Positions 1 to 7,253 of a stretch of 8,800 nucleotides of DNA are shown one piece after another. Within the stretch, counting starts at the first letter, position 1, and every line of letters begins with the position of its first letter. The position numbers and the translations under genes are program-made. The stretch covers positions 1-8,800 of the forward strand of contig JAQWFV010000100.1 of NCBI GenBank assembly GCA_029238555.1, in the 5' to 3' direction. This stretch comes from Flavobacteriaceae bacterium (GTDB taxonomy: Bacteria; Bacteroidota; Bacteroidia; Flavobacteriales; Flavobacteriaceae). Under the pieces are notes generated by a model that had not been told where the DNA came from, made no database searches, and worked only from the letters and a program-made list of their open reading frames with translations.

Positions 1-2870
1 ACGTCTATAAAATGATGGCTTCTCAAGTGAGTTTTAACGACATTTTACAAGCCATTGGAAATGGAAATATGACGCTTTCTGCTGGTAATTTAGTGAACTC
101 AGGGCAGCGAAGAACCATTAGAATTTTAGGAGAAATAGAAAGCCCTAAGGCGCTAGAAAATTTTATCATTAAGTCTGAAAATGGCGCGGTCTATTTAAGA
201 GACGTTGCCAACATTACTTTTAAAGATAAAGAAAAGACCACTTATGCCAGAAAAGAAGGCAGTAGCGTGGTCATGTTGGAGGTAAAGAAAAGGGCTGGAA
301 AAAACATGATCCAAGCCGCAGATGAAATTAAAATTATTGTAGCCCAGGCGCAAGAAAACTTCTTACCTAAAGATTTAGACGTAGTCATTACAAATGACTC
401 CTCTTCTAGAACCTTAAATCAAGTAGACGACCTGGTCAACAACATTATTTTTGGAATTCTGTTGGTGGTTACGGTGCTCATGTTCTTCCTAGGTTTTAGA
501 AATGCCTTATTTGTTGGTTTTGCCATACCCATGTCTATGTTCATGTCCTTTGTAGTACTATCACTCTTAGGATACACCCTAAATACCATGATTTTATTCG
601 GGCTCATTATGGGACTGGGAATGCTGGTAGACAACGGAATTGTTGTAGTAGAAAACGTGTACAGACTAATGTCTGAGGGCGTTCCAAGAATTGAAGCCGC
701 CAAACAGGGTATTAGTGAAATAGCCTTTCCAATCATTATTTCTACCGCCACAACAGTAGCGGCCTTTGTTCCTTTAGGACTATGGCCTGGAATATTTGGG
801 CAGTTCATGATTTATTTCCCCATCACCTTATCTGTGGTATTAGGTTCTTCTTTGTTCGTTGCCATTTTTATGAACTCCATGTTGGTCTCTAAATTCATGG
901 AAGTAGGAGACAAAGAACTCAGCCGCAAACAACTCATTAGAATTTCATTGATTTTGGGTGGTTTTGGACTGTTCATCCTTGTATTCGGTGGTGCTATGAG
1001 AGGCTTGGGAACTTTAATGATCCTAACAGCTGCCTTGTTTTGGGCATATAAATACGGAATTAAAAGATGGGCCAATAAATTCCAAGCAGGGAGTTTGGTC
1101 CGTTTTGAAAACTGGTATGAAAGACAACTAAAAAGAGCCTTAACAGGTAAAAATGTGTATTGGTATTTTGGCTCTACCGTACTACTCCTCATTTCTGCTT
1201 TTATGTTTTTTGGCATGTCTGTTGGGGCAGGAAGAACCAATATTGAATTCTTTCCAAACAATACCCCCAACCAAATCATTGTCTATATAGAATACCCTCA
1301 AGGAACAGATATTGAAAAAACCAACACCATTACCAAAGACATTGAAAAAAGAGTGGCTGAAGTACTCAACGCTCCAGAACAGCTAGACAATGGCTATAAT
1401 TTCTTGGTAGAGGCCAGTGTGTCTCAAGTTGGAGAAGGGGCTGGAAACCCTCAAACAGACGGTGGTTCTAGTGCAGAGATGCCCCATAGAGGGAAAATTA
1501 CTGCCTCTATGAGAGAATTCAAATACCGCAGGGGAATGGATACAGAAGTACTTAGAAAAAAAGTACAGGAAACCCTCAAGGGCGTTTATCCTGGTGTGGC
1601 TATTTCTGTTGAAAAAGATGAGAATGGACCACCAGCAGGCTATCCGATTAATATAGAATTAGAAGGCCCTGACTACGACGCATTAATTGTCGCAGCAGAA
1701 AAAATGCGCAACTATATTAACACCAAAAACATTCCTGGTATTGCAGAACTCAAAATAGATGTAAACAAAGGAAAGCCCGCTATGTTGGTTAGGGTAGATC
1801 GTGAAAAAGCCGGAACATTAGGTGTAGCGGTAGGCCAAGTAGGCATGCAACTCAGACGTTCTCTTTTCGGAGAAAAGGCTGGTGTGTACAAAGAAGATGG
1901 AGAAGATTACGACATTAATGTGCGTTTTAAAGAGGACCTGAGATACAACAAAAGCGCCCTTTTTAATCAGAACATCATCTTTAGAGACCAGGCTACGGGT
2001 CGTATTAAAGAAATCCCAGTATCTTCAGTAACCACGCAAAAAAACACCGCAGCTTTCTCTGCTATTAAACACAGAGACAGTAAAAGGGTCGTGACTGTAT
2101 ATTCTGGTTTAGAACCAGGTTTTACTGACGCACAGGCTATTGTGAATGAGATTCAAGCACAAATGCAAAACTATCAAGATATTCCAGAGGACATTCGCAT
2201 AGATTACACCGGACAAATTGAAGAGCAAAACAAACAAATGGCCTTTTTAATGGGCGCATTCTTTTCAGGATTGGGTCTTATTATGCTCCTGCTCATCTTC
2301 CAGTTTGGTGGAATTTCTAAACCCCTTATTATTATGATTGCTATTTTCTTGAGCTTCATTGGGGTATTCTACGGTTTAATCATCACCGGATGGAGTTTTG
2401 TGATCATGATGACTATGGTGGGGATTATTTCTCTGGCAGGAATTGTCGTGAACAACGGAGTGGTACTGTTAGATTACACTCAGTTACTCATAGATCGCTT
2501 TAAAGTACAGCACGGTATAGAAGACAACCAATTGCTGTCACAACCAGATGTAAAATCTGTGATCATTAAAGCAGGTAAAGCCAGGTTAAGACCTGTGGTA
2601 CTCACCGCCATCACTACTGTATTGGGACTTATCCCGCTGGCCATAGGACTGAACATAGACTTCTTTTCTTTATTTACCAGCCTAGATCCTAAAATATATA
2701 TAGGGGGAGACAATGTGATCTTCTGGGGGCCATTGGCTTGGACGGTTATCTTTGGATTAATTGTAGCGACCTTCCTTACCTTGATCATAGTGCCGGTGCT
2801 CTTCTTTATTAGCTACCGCATTAAAATAGGCCTATACAAAAGCCGTGTGGTGGCAGAAGTAAAAGTCTAA
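1..2870 (+). CDS. RND-family efflux permease (AcrB/ACR_tran type), 5'-truncated by window edge
   Basis: Inner-membrane proton-driven efflux permease that normally works with a periplasmic adaptor and a TolC-like outer-membrane channel. The first ATG in frame is at 12, but the frame is open upstream (codons V-Y-K at 3-11) and the visible protein begins inside a periplasmic porter subdomain, so the start and TM1 lie outside the window. Numbering from that Met: remaining N-terminal periplasmic part 1-135; TM2-TM6 roughly 140-297; an extra hydrophobic pair 309-350; TM7 ~385-403; second periplasmic part ~405-740; TM8-TM12 ~742-935. The TM4 signature is MLVDNGIVVVENV (D207 kept, N208 where AcrB has D408); TM10 has GIVVNNGVVLLDY (N814 where AcrB has K940); the TM11 arginines in ARLRPVVLTA (858, 860) are kept. 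The family is secure; the substrate is not, and HAE-like versus other RND subclass cannot be settled here. It ends at TAA 2868-2870, before a terminator. Confidence 0.95.
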   Translation, partial: VYKMMASQVSFNDILQAIGNGNMTLSAGNLVNSGQRRTIRILGEIESPKALENFIIKSENGAVYLRDVANITFKDKEKTTYARKEGSSVVMLEVKKRAGKNMIQAADEIKIIVAQAQENFLPKDLDVVITNDSSSRTLNQVDDLVNNIIFGILLVVTVLMFFLGFRNALFVGFAIPMSMFMSFVVLSLLGYTLNTMILFGLIMGLGMLVDNGIVVVENVYRLMSEGVPRIEAAKQGISEIAFPIIISTATTVAAFVPLGLWPGIFGQFMIYFPITLSVVLGSSLFVAIFMNSMLVSKFMEVGDKELSRKQLIRISLILGGFGLFILVFGGAMRGLGTLMILTAALFWAYKYGIKRWANKFQAGSLVRFENWYERQLKRALTGKNVYWYFGSTVLLLISAFMFFGMSVGAGRTNIEFFPNNTPNQIIVYIEYPQGTDIEKTNTITKDIEKRVAEVLNAPEQLDNGYNFLVEASVSQVGEGAGNPQTDGGSSAEMPHRGKITASMREFKYRRGMDTEVLRKKVQETLKGVYPGVAISVEKDENGPPAGYPINIELEGPDYDALIVAAEKMRNYINTKNIPGIAELKIDVNKGKPAMLVRVDREKAGTLGVAVGQVGMQLRRSLFGEKAGVYKEDGEDYDINVRFKEDLRYNKSALFNQNIIFRDQATGRIKEIPVSSVTTQKNTAAFSAIKHRDSKRVVTVYSGLEPGFTDAQAIVNEIQAQMQNYQDIPEDIRIDYTGQIEEQNKQMAFLMGAFFSGLGLIMLLLIFQFGGISKPLIIMIAIFLSFIGVFYGLIITGWSFVIMMTMVGIISLAGIVVNNGVVLLDYTQLLIDRFKVQHGIEDNQLLSQPDVKSVIIKAGKARLRPVVLTAITTVLGLIPLAIGLNIDFFSLFTSLDPKIYIGGDNVIFWGPLAWTVIFGLIVATFLTLIIVPVLFFISYRIKIGLYKSRVVAEVKV

Positions 2871-2887
2871 TCAATACACAAATACAT

Positions 2888-2919
2888 AAAAAAAGGCCTA
2901 CCAATGGGAGGCCTTTTTT
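2888..2919. terminator. Bidirectional intrinsic terminator between convergent genes
   Basis: The arms AAAAAAAGGCCT (2888-2899) and AGGCCTTTTTT (2909-2919) pair over a GC core GGCCT/AGGCC with an A:T extension, leaving a 9-base loop. The A-run before the stem and the T-run after it give a U-tract on either strand, so it can end both the RND transcript (+) and the convergent MORN-repeat gene (-). It lies 17 bases after the RND stop and 21 bases beyond the MORN gene stop. Confidence 0.88.
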
Positions 2920-2940
2920 GTAATCGTTAGGTTAGGGGAC

Positions 2941-3291
2941 TTACTTATTCAACACTACCGTCCCTTTATTGTTCCACTGCGTTATAGCAGCCATTTTATT
3001 GTTGATAAAATCTACCTCTTTTAAGGCTTCTCCTTCCCAGAAAAACCATTTTCCGGTCTTGGCACCTTGCTGGTAGGTACCCATAGCCAATTTATTTCCC
3101 TCTCTACAGAACATGGTCCACTCTCCGTGTAGTTTTCCCTCTAAATAAAAACCTGTTTGAGCAATTTGTCCGTTCTCATGAAAGAAAGTGGCCTTGACCA
3201 TTTTTCCTTCTTTTTCATAAATAGGCTTTGGTGCTTGTGCAGCCATTGACATTCCAGTCAACAATACTACTAATAACAATAAATTTTTCAT
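2941..3291 (-). CDS. Exported MORN-repeat / YwqK-type small protein
   Basis: A 116-residue protein with an N-terminal signal peptide: K2-N3, hydrophobic core about residues 4-18, and an A-Q-A cleavage site near residue 20, so the mature protein is about 96 residues and probably periplasmic or secreted (no lipobox Cys seen). The mature part shows two clear repeats of the MORN_2 style (Y-x-x-G-x-x-x-G-x-W, then an aromatic): YLEGKLHGEWTMF at 49-61 and YQQGAKTGKWFFW at 73-85, with weaker flanking units near 33-46 and 94-106. Such repeats make small beta-hairpin arrays and are common in Bacteroidota envelope proteins; databases often label them 'YwqK family antitoxin', but there is no toxin partner here and the signal peptide argues against a cytoplasmic antitoxin. 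Function unknown. It is a single-gene unit, convergent with the RND gene and divergent from aspS. The ATG (3289-3291) has no Shine-Dalgarno, only an A-rich leader. Confidence 0.85.
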   Translation of the reverse strand: MKNLLLLVVLLTGMSMAAQAPKPIYEKEGKMVKATFFHENGQIAQTGFYLEGKLHGEWTMFCREGNKLAMGTYQQGAKTGKWFFWEGEALKEVDFINNKMAAITQWNNKGTVVLNK

Positions 3292-3324
3292 GTCTTAATT
3301 TTTTTAGGGTGGTACTTAAAAAGC

Positions 3325-3332
3325 CAAATTAA
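3325..3332 (-). promoter_or_regulatory. Possible -7 box for the MORN-repeat gene
   Basis: Read on the minus strand this is TTAATTTG, one mismatch from the Bacteroidota -7 consensus TAnnTTTG. It would place the transcript start about 25-30 bases before the ATG at 3291. No TTG is found at the expected 17-23 bases upstream (the nearest is about 30 away), so the call is weak. Confidence 0.3.
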
Positions 3333-3374
3333 TCAGTCATTTTCATCTTATATTCTGTTTGGCAATACCTAAAG

Positions 3375-3456
3375 ATATAAATATTTTACAATTTAGAACC
3401 ATTTGGGTAACATTTAGTTTACATTGAATTAACATTAGAGTGTAAAATATTGATAT
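3375..3456. repeat. 16-bp inverted repeat with 50-base spacer
   Basis: The left arm ATATAAATATTTTACA (3375-3390) and right arm TGTAAAATATTGATAT (3441-3456) are reverse complements with one mismatch (A3379 versus G3452); the inner 11 positions are perfect. The spacer 3391-3440 is AT-rich and carries 11-bp phased CATT units. The arms could be a paired regulator-binding site or a cruciform; low complexity lowers the weight of the match. Confidence 0.6.
3400..3443 (+). repeat. Four degenerate 11-bp tandem units starting CATT
   Basis: Units CATTTGGGTAA (3400-3410), CATTTAGTTTA (3411-3421), CATTGAATTAA (3422-3432) and CATTAGAGTGT (3433-3443) follow each other with an exact 11-base period. The preceding 11 bases (3389-3399, CAATTTAGAAC) are a weaker fifth copy. 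The units share CATT and little else strictly, so this may be a helically phased binding site or a decayed tandem duplication. Confidence 0.4.
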
Positions 3457-3478
3457 GCAATTATTTAGATAAATACAA

Positions 3479-3513
3479 AAAGTAAGTAAATTCTTACCTT
3501 AATATAAATTAAG
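3479..3513. repeat. Two overlapping small dyads upstream of aspS
   Basis: The first dyad has arms AAAGTAAG (3479-3486) and CTTACCTT (3493-3500), one mismatch, six-base loop TAAATT. The second has perfect arms CTTAAT (3498-3503) and ATTAAG (3508-3513), four-base loop. They share the bases 3498-3500, so only one could fold at a time. They lie upstream of the predicted aspS -7 box and are thus more likely DNA sites than RNA structures, if they matter at all. Confidence 0.4.
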
Positions 3514-3525
3514 TCTAAAAAACGC

Positions 3526-3552
3526 TTTGCTTCACATAACTTATTAAATTTG
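3526..3552 (+). promoter_or_regulatory. Probable aspS promoter (Bacteroidota -33/-7 type)
   Basis: TAAATTTG at 3545-3552 is a full match to the -7 consensus TAnnTTTG. The only nearby -33 candidate is TTTG at 3526-3529, giving a 15-base spacer, shorter than the usual 17-23. Transcription would begin near 3558, leaving a leader of about a dozen bases before the ATG at 3572, which has no Shine-Dalgarno. Confidence 0.6.
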
Positions 3553-3571
3553 TAACCTTATAAGAAATAGC

Positions 3572-5332
3572 ATGTATAGAAGTCACCACTGCGGCGCACT
3601 GAGCGCAAAAGAAATAGGACAAACCGTTCACTTAAGCGGATGGGTTCAAAAAGTAAGGGATAAAGGATTTATTGGCTGGGTAGACCTCAGAGACCGATAC
3701 GGCGTAACACAGCTTATATTTGACGCAGAACGCAGCGCACCAGAATTATTGCAAGCCGCAAAAGACCTGGGCAGAGAGACCGTTATAAGCATCAGTGGAG
3801 AGGTGATTGCGAGAGACAATGCCAACCCACAAATGGCTACAGGAGCCATAGAAATATTGGTCCAGGAACTCAAAGTGCTCAACACATCAAAAACCCCACC
3901 ATTCACCATAGAAGATCAGACAGACGGAGGAGAAGAACTGAGGGCCAAATACCGCTATTTAGACATTAGAAGAAATCCGGTCAAGGAAAACCTCATCTTT
4001 AGACACAAAGTGTCTATGGAAGTGAGAAAATTCCTTTCAGACCAGGGATTTATAGATATAGAAACCCCCTATTTAATTAAATCTACTCCAGAAGGGGCTA
4101 GAGATTTTGTGGTGCCCAGCCGCATGAATCCAGGACAATTTTACGCCCTTCCACAATCCCCTCAAACCTTTAAGCAACTGCTCATGGTAGGAGGAATGGA
4201 CAAGTATTTCCAAATTGTGAAGTGCTTTAGAGATGAAGATTTAAGGGCAGACCGCCAACCAGAATTTACGCAAATAGACTGTGAAATGGCCTTTGTGACC
4301 CAAGAAGATATTTTAAATGTATTTGAAGGGCTCACCAAGCATTTACTTCGTGAAATTCACGGAATAGAAATTAGCTCATTCCCGCGAATGACTTATGCCC
4401 ACGCCATGAAAACATACGGTAACGACAAACCAGACATTCGTTTTGGGATGGAGTTCGCTGAATTAAATGAACAGGCACAGCACAAAGAATTTCCTGTATT
4501 CAATGCTGCTGAATTGGTAGTGGGAATAGCGGTTCCGGGTGCAAACACCTATACCCGAAAAGAAATAGACGCCTTGATTGACTGGGTTAAAAGACCACAA
4601 GTAGGCGCCAAAGGGCTGGTATATGTGCGTTGTAATGAAGACGGCAGCTATAAATCTTCTGTAGATAAATTTTACGATCAAGAAGACTTGGCCGCTTGGG
4701 CAAAAGCCACTGGCGCCCAAGCTGGAGACCTCATTTGTGTACTCTCTGGAGACACAGACGCTACCAGAGCACAGCTGTCTGCACTGAGAATGGAAATGGC
4801 CACAAGACTAGGACTCAGAGACCCTAAAGTATTTGCCCCATTGTGGGTCGTAGACTTTCCACTCCTAGAAAAAGATCCAGAAACAGGTCATTTTCATGCC
4901 ATGCACCACCCATTTACCGCCCCAAAACCAGAACACTTAAGCCTTTTAGACACCAATCCAGCAGCGGTTAATGCCAATGCCTATGATTTGGTGTTAAACG
5001 GAAATGAAATTGGCGGTGGATCTATTAGAATTCATGACCGAGCCACCCAATCAAAAATGCTCTCCTTATTAGGATTTAGTGAAGCAGAGGCCAAAGCACA
5101 GTTTGGATTCCTCATGGACGCCTTTGAATACGGTGCACCTCCCCACGGAGGATTGGCCTTTGGCTTAGACCGTTTGGTCGCTATTCTGGGCGGGCAAGAA
5201 ACCATCAGAGAATTCATTGCATTCCCTAAAAACAATGCAGGAAGAGACGTCATGATAGACGCACCAGCAGCCCTAGACCAAGCCCAATTAGAGGAGCTTT
5301 TTCTAGACAGCACAGCGGCTAAAAATGCCTAA
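3572..5332 (+). CDS. aspS: Aspartyl-tRNA synthetase, bacterial type
   Basis: Cytoplasmic class II synthetase that activates aspartate with ATP and charges tRNA-Asp. The 586 residues match the bacterial length (E. coli about 590). Order: N-terminal OB-fold anticodon-binding domain ~1-105 ([20 protein letters not shown] region 23-42); class II core from ~120 with motif 1 around 150-170 ([13 protein letters not shown]), flipping loop TPEGARD 172-178, SPQTFKQ with K201 contacting aspartate, motif 2 [18 protein letters not shown] 219-236; the bacterial GAD insertion about 285-420; core resumes with MHHPFTAPK and GGGSIRIH; motif 3 GLAFGLDRL 527-535 with the ATP-binding Arg at 534. All catalytic motifs are intact. 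K31 stands where studied bacterial enzymes carry His (non-discriminating) or Leu (E. coli, discriminating), so tRNA-Asn specificity cannot be read off. First gene of a + strand run; its TAA is 70 bases before the CLC gene with no terminator visible between them. Confidence 0.98.
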   Translation: MYRSHHCGALSAKEIGQTVHLSGWVQKVRDKGFIGWVDLRDRYGVTQLIFDAERSAPELLQAAKDLGRETVISISGEVIARDNANPQMATGAIEILVQELKVLNTSKTPPFTIEDQTDGGEELRAKYRYLDIRRNPVKENLIFRHKVSMEVRKFLSDQGFIDIETPYLIKSTPEGARDFVVPSRMNPGQFYALPQSPQTFKQLLMVGGMDKYFQIVKCFRDEDLRADRQPEFTQIDCEMAFVTQEDILNVFEGLTKHLLREIHGIEISSFPRMTYAHAMKTYGNDKPDIRFGMEFAELNEQAQHKEFPVFNAAELVVGIAVPGANTYTRKEIDALIDWVKRPQVGAKGLVYVRCNEDGSYKSSVDKFYDQEDLAAWAKATGAQAGDLICVLSGDTDATRAQLSALRMEMATRLGLRDPKVFAPLWVVDFPLLEKDPETGHFHAMHHPFTAPKPEHLSLLDTNPAAVNANAYDLVLNGNEIGGGSIRIHDRATQSKMLSLLGFSEAEAKAQFGFLMDAFEYGAPPHGGLAFGLDRLVAILGGQETIREFIAFPKNNAGRDVMIDAPAALDQAQLEELFLDSTAAKNA

Positions 5333-5335
5333 GAA

Positions 5336-5376
5336 CAGGTCCAGACAATAAATAAGACCAGGCTCAGACAATAAAT
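5336..5376 (+). repeat. Short direct repeat between aspS and clc
   Basis: CAGGTCCAGACAATAAAT (5336-5353) and CAGGCTCAGACAATAAAT (5359-5376) agree at 16 of 18 positions, with the last 12 identical, and a 23-base period. They fill most of the 70-base aspS-clc gap. A local tandem duplication is the simplest reading; a regulator or RNA-processing site is possible. Confidence 0.7.
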
Positions 5377-5390
5377 TAAAGGCTTCTCAA

Positions 5391-5395
5391 AGAGG
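5391..5395 (+). promoter_or_regulatory. Shine-Dalgarno-like AGAGG before clc
   Basis: AGAGG lies 7 bases before the ATG at 5403. It is notable because the other starts in this window lack a purine-rich site of this kind and Bacteroidota rarely depend on one. It supports the chosen start of the CLC gene. Confidence 0.35.
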
Positions 5396-5402
5396 TCCCA
5401 AC

Positions 5403-7193
5403 ATGGAAGCAAAGAAAAAAAATCTCCTGACCCGCTTTCTCATTTGGCGGGCCAAACACATTAGCAACAAGCAGTTTATATACCTGCTAAGCATGCTCAT
5501 TGGGTTTACTTCAGGAGTAGGCGCAGTTATTTTAAAAAACGCCACCCACTTTTTCCAACACCTCTTGGAAGGGCGTTTGGTACAGTACTACCACCAAGCA
5601 TTTTACTTTGTATTCCCCCTACTGGGACTGGGACTGGTGTATCTGATCATCAAATACGGCATTAGACAAAAAGTAAGTCATGGCATACCCTCTACCCTCT
5701 TCGCCATGGCCAAGAGAAAGGGGATTATGAAACGCTATCAAATGTTCGGTTCTGTGCTCACAGCGCCCATCACCGTAGGATTTGGAGGATCTGTAGGACT
5801 AGAAGGACCCACAGTAGCCACAGGAGCTGCCATTAGTGCCAATATAGCGCGCCTGTTACACATGAACCAATCCACCCGAAATTTATTGATCGGTTGTGCA
5901 GCAGCCGGAGCCATGTCCTCCATATTTAAAGCACCTATAGCCGCCATCATATTCGCCGTAGAGGTATTTGGCTTGCAACTCACCATGGTCTCGCTATTAC
6001 CCCTCCTACTCGCCTCCATAACCGCTATAATCACCTCCTATTTTTTCTTTGGTTCCGATATTCTTTTGCCAGTAAAACTGGCCGATGCCTTTAGCCTATC
6101 CGACGTTCCCTACTTCTTGATCCTAGGAATAGTCGCTGGCGCCACCTCTATTTACTTCACCACCGTCTATGAGTACGTGCAAAAAGGTTTTGACCGCATA
6201 CCCAAACCCCTGCATAGAATGCTCGTGGGTGGAAGCTTACTCGGGGTGCTTATTTATCTCATTCCGCCCTTGTACGGAGAAGGTTTTGAGGTCATAAATA
6301 GCCTATTAAAAGGAGACAGTGCGGCGGTACTCAAGGGAAATTCCTTTGGTTTAGACGCTCAAAATATCTGGATGGTCATGGGGCTTTTAGTGGGCTTGGT
6401 ATTGTTTAAAATTCTGGCATCGGCCCTGACATTTGGCGCCGGTGGTGTGGGGGGCATTTTCGCACCCACCCTCTTTATGGGCGCCGTCATGGGCCACGTA
6501 CTGGGAAAATTCATGAACCAAGTAAACCTTTTTGGGGGTCAGGTATCCGTAACACAATTTACCCTAGTGGGCATGTGCGGTCTTATGGCAGGCGTGTTAC
6601 ACGCACCCCTCACAGCCATATTCTTAATAGCAGAACTCACCGGAGGCTATGAGCTTTTTATACCCCTTATGATCAGTGCAGCAATGGCCTACACCATCAC
6701 CAAATACGTTCACCCACATTCGGTGTACACCATGGAATTAGGGCGCAGGGGAGAGCTCATTACCCATGACAAAGACCAGGCGGTGCTCACACTCATGGAC
6801 ATAGAAAGCGTCATTGAAAGGAATTTTATAGCCCTAAGCCCAGGACAAGATTTGGGTCATATGGTGCAAGACGCCATAGTGAAGTCCAATCGAAATATCT
6901 TCCCTGTAGTAGATCCTGAAGGCGTTTTATTAGGTATTGTCCTTCTAGACGACGTTCGCCCAGTCATGTTCCAAAGAAGCCTCTATCACGAGATAAAAGT
7001 ACGGGACCTCATGCAAAACCCGCCGGCGATTATAGATGTAGACCGAGATAAAATGACCGAAATTATGCAGAAATTTCAAGAGAGTGCTGCCTGGAATCTC
7101 CCGCTGGTAAAAGACGGAAAATATCATGGCTTTATCTCAAAATCCAAACTGCTCACCGCCTACCGAAGAAAACTCATCCACTTTAATTTTTAG
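5403..7193 (+). CDS. CLC-family chloride channel/transporter with C-terminal CBS pair
   Basis: Inner-membrane homodimeric anion channel or Cl-/H+ exchanger, 596 residues. Membrane domain ~25-435 shows the CLC signatures: HGIP at 93-96 (GSGIP in E. coli ClcA, so His replaces the Cl--binding Ser), GLEGPTVATG at 132-141 with the external gating Glu E134 kept, GGIFAP at 350-355, and Y416 in GGYELFIP matching the inner-gate Tyr. At the internal proton-glutamate position (E203 of E. coli ClcA) the sequence is FAVEVF 184-189 and the residue is V188, as in eukaryotic CLC channels. The cytoplasmic tail carries two CBS motifs, ~470-525 (FPVVDPEGVLLGIV) and ~532-590 (NLPLVKDGKYHGFI), usually adenine-nucleotide-sensing gates. 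Family and topology are secure; channel versus exchanger is open. It follows aspS by 70 bases and precedes a small membrane-protein gene by 60 bases. Confidence 0.95.
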   Translation: MEAKKKNLLTRFLIWRAKHISNKQFIYLLSMLIGFTSGVGAVILKNATHFFQHLLEGRLVQYYHQAFYFVFPLLGLGLVYLIIKYGIRQKVSHGIPSTLFAMAKRKGIMKRYQMFGSVLTAPITVGFGGSVGLEGPTVATGAAISANIARLLHMNQSTRNLLIGCAAAGAMSSIFKAPIAAIIFAVEVFGLQLTMVSLLPLLLASITAIITSYFFFGSDILLPVKLADAFSLSDVPYFLILGIVAGATSIYFTTVYEYVQKGFDRIPKPLHRMLVGGSLLGVLIYLIPPLYGEGFEVINSLLKGDSAAVLKGNSFGLDAQNIWMVMGLLVGLVLFKILASALTFGAGGVGGIFAPTLFMGAVMGHVLGKFMNQVNLFGGQVSVTQFTLVGMCGLMAGVLHAPLTAIFLIAELTGGYELFIPLMISAAMAYTITKYVHPHSVYTMELGRRGELITHDKDQAVLTLMDIESVIERNFIALSPGQDLGHMVQDAIVKSNRNIFPVVDPEGVLLGIVLLDDVRPVMFQRSLYHEIKVRDLMQNPPAIIDVDRDKMTEIMQKFQESAAWNLPLVKDGKYHGFISKSKLLTAYRRKLIHFNF

Positions 7194-7253
7194 TACTCAA
7201 GCCACCCTTAAATACTTTTTAAAAACCACTGTTGAACCCTTATAAAAAAAACT

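Larger units (their letters stand above)
3292..3571. other. AT-rich divergent intergenic region with nested dyads
   Basis: A 280-base spacer between the MORN-repeat gene (-) and aspS (+), clearly more AT-rich than the flanking genes. I see no ORF of note and no tRNA or known riboswitch pattern. It holds, from left to right, a weak minus-strand -7 box, a 16-bp inverted repeat with a 50-base spacer (3375-3456), an 11-bp phased CATT array inside it (3400-3443), two overlapping small dyads (3479-3513) and the aspS -7 box (3545-3552). Confidence 0.75.

Noticed and set aside
419..1279. Minus-strand ORFs at 419-808 and 812-1279
   Set aside because: They lie wholly inside the RND permease gene in antisense; the translations are low-complexity mirrors of membrane codons with no recognisable domain.
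2480..2788. Minus-strand ORF of 102 codons
   Set aside because: Antisense shadow of the RND C-terminus; no family features or start signal.
2941..3291. Toxin-antitoxin module
   Set aside because: Only the YwqK-like repeat protein is present; no toxin gene adjoins it and it carries a signal peptide.
3646..5313. Minus-strand ORFs at 3646-3909, 4463-4720 and 5032-5313
   Set aside because: All antisense to the intact, highly conserved aspS gene; no independent coding evidence.
5738..7127. Minus-strand ORFs at 5738-6034 and 6945-7127
   Set aside because: Antisense shadows of the CLC gene.
7194..7253. Terminator or promoter between clc and the small membrane-protein gene
   Set aside because: No GC-containing hairpin is present; TACTTTTT at 7213-7220 only partly resembles a -7 box and has no TTG upstream.
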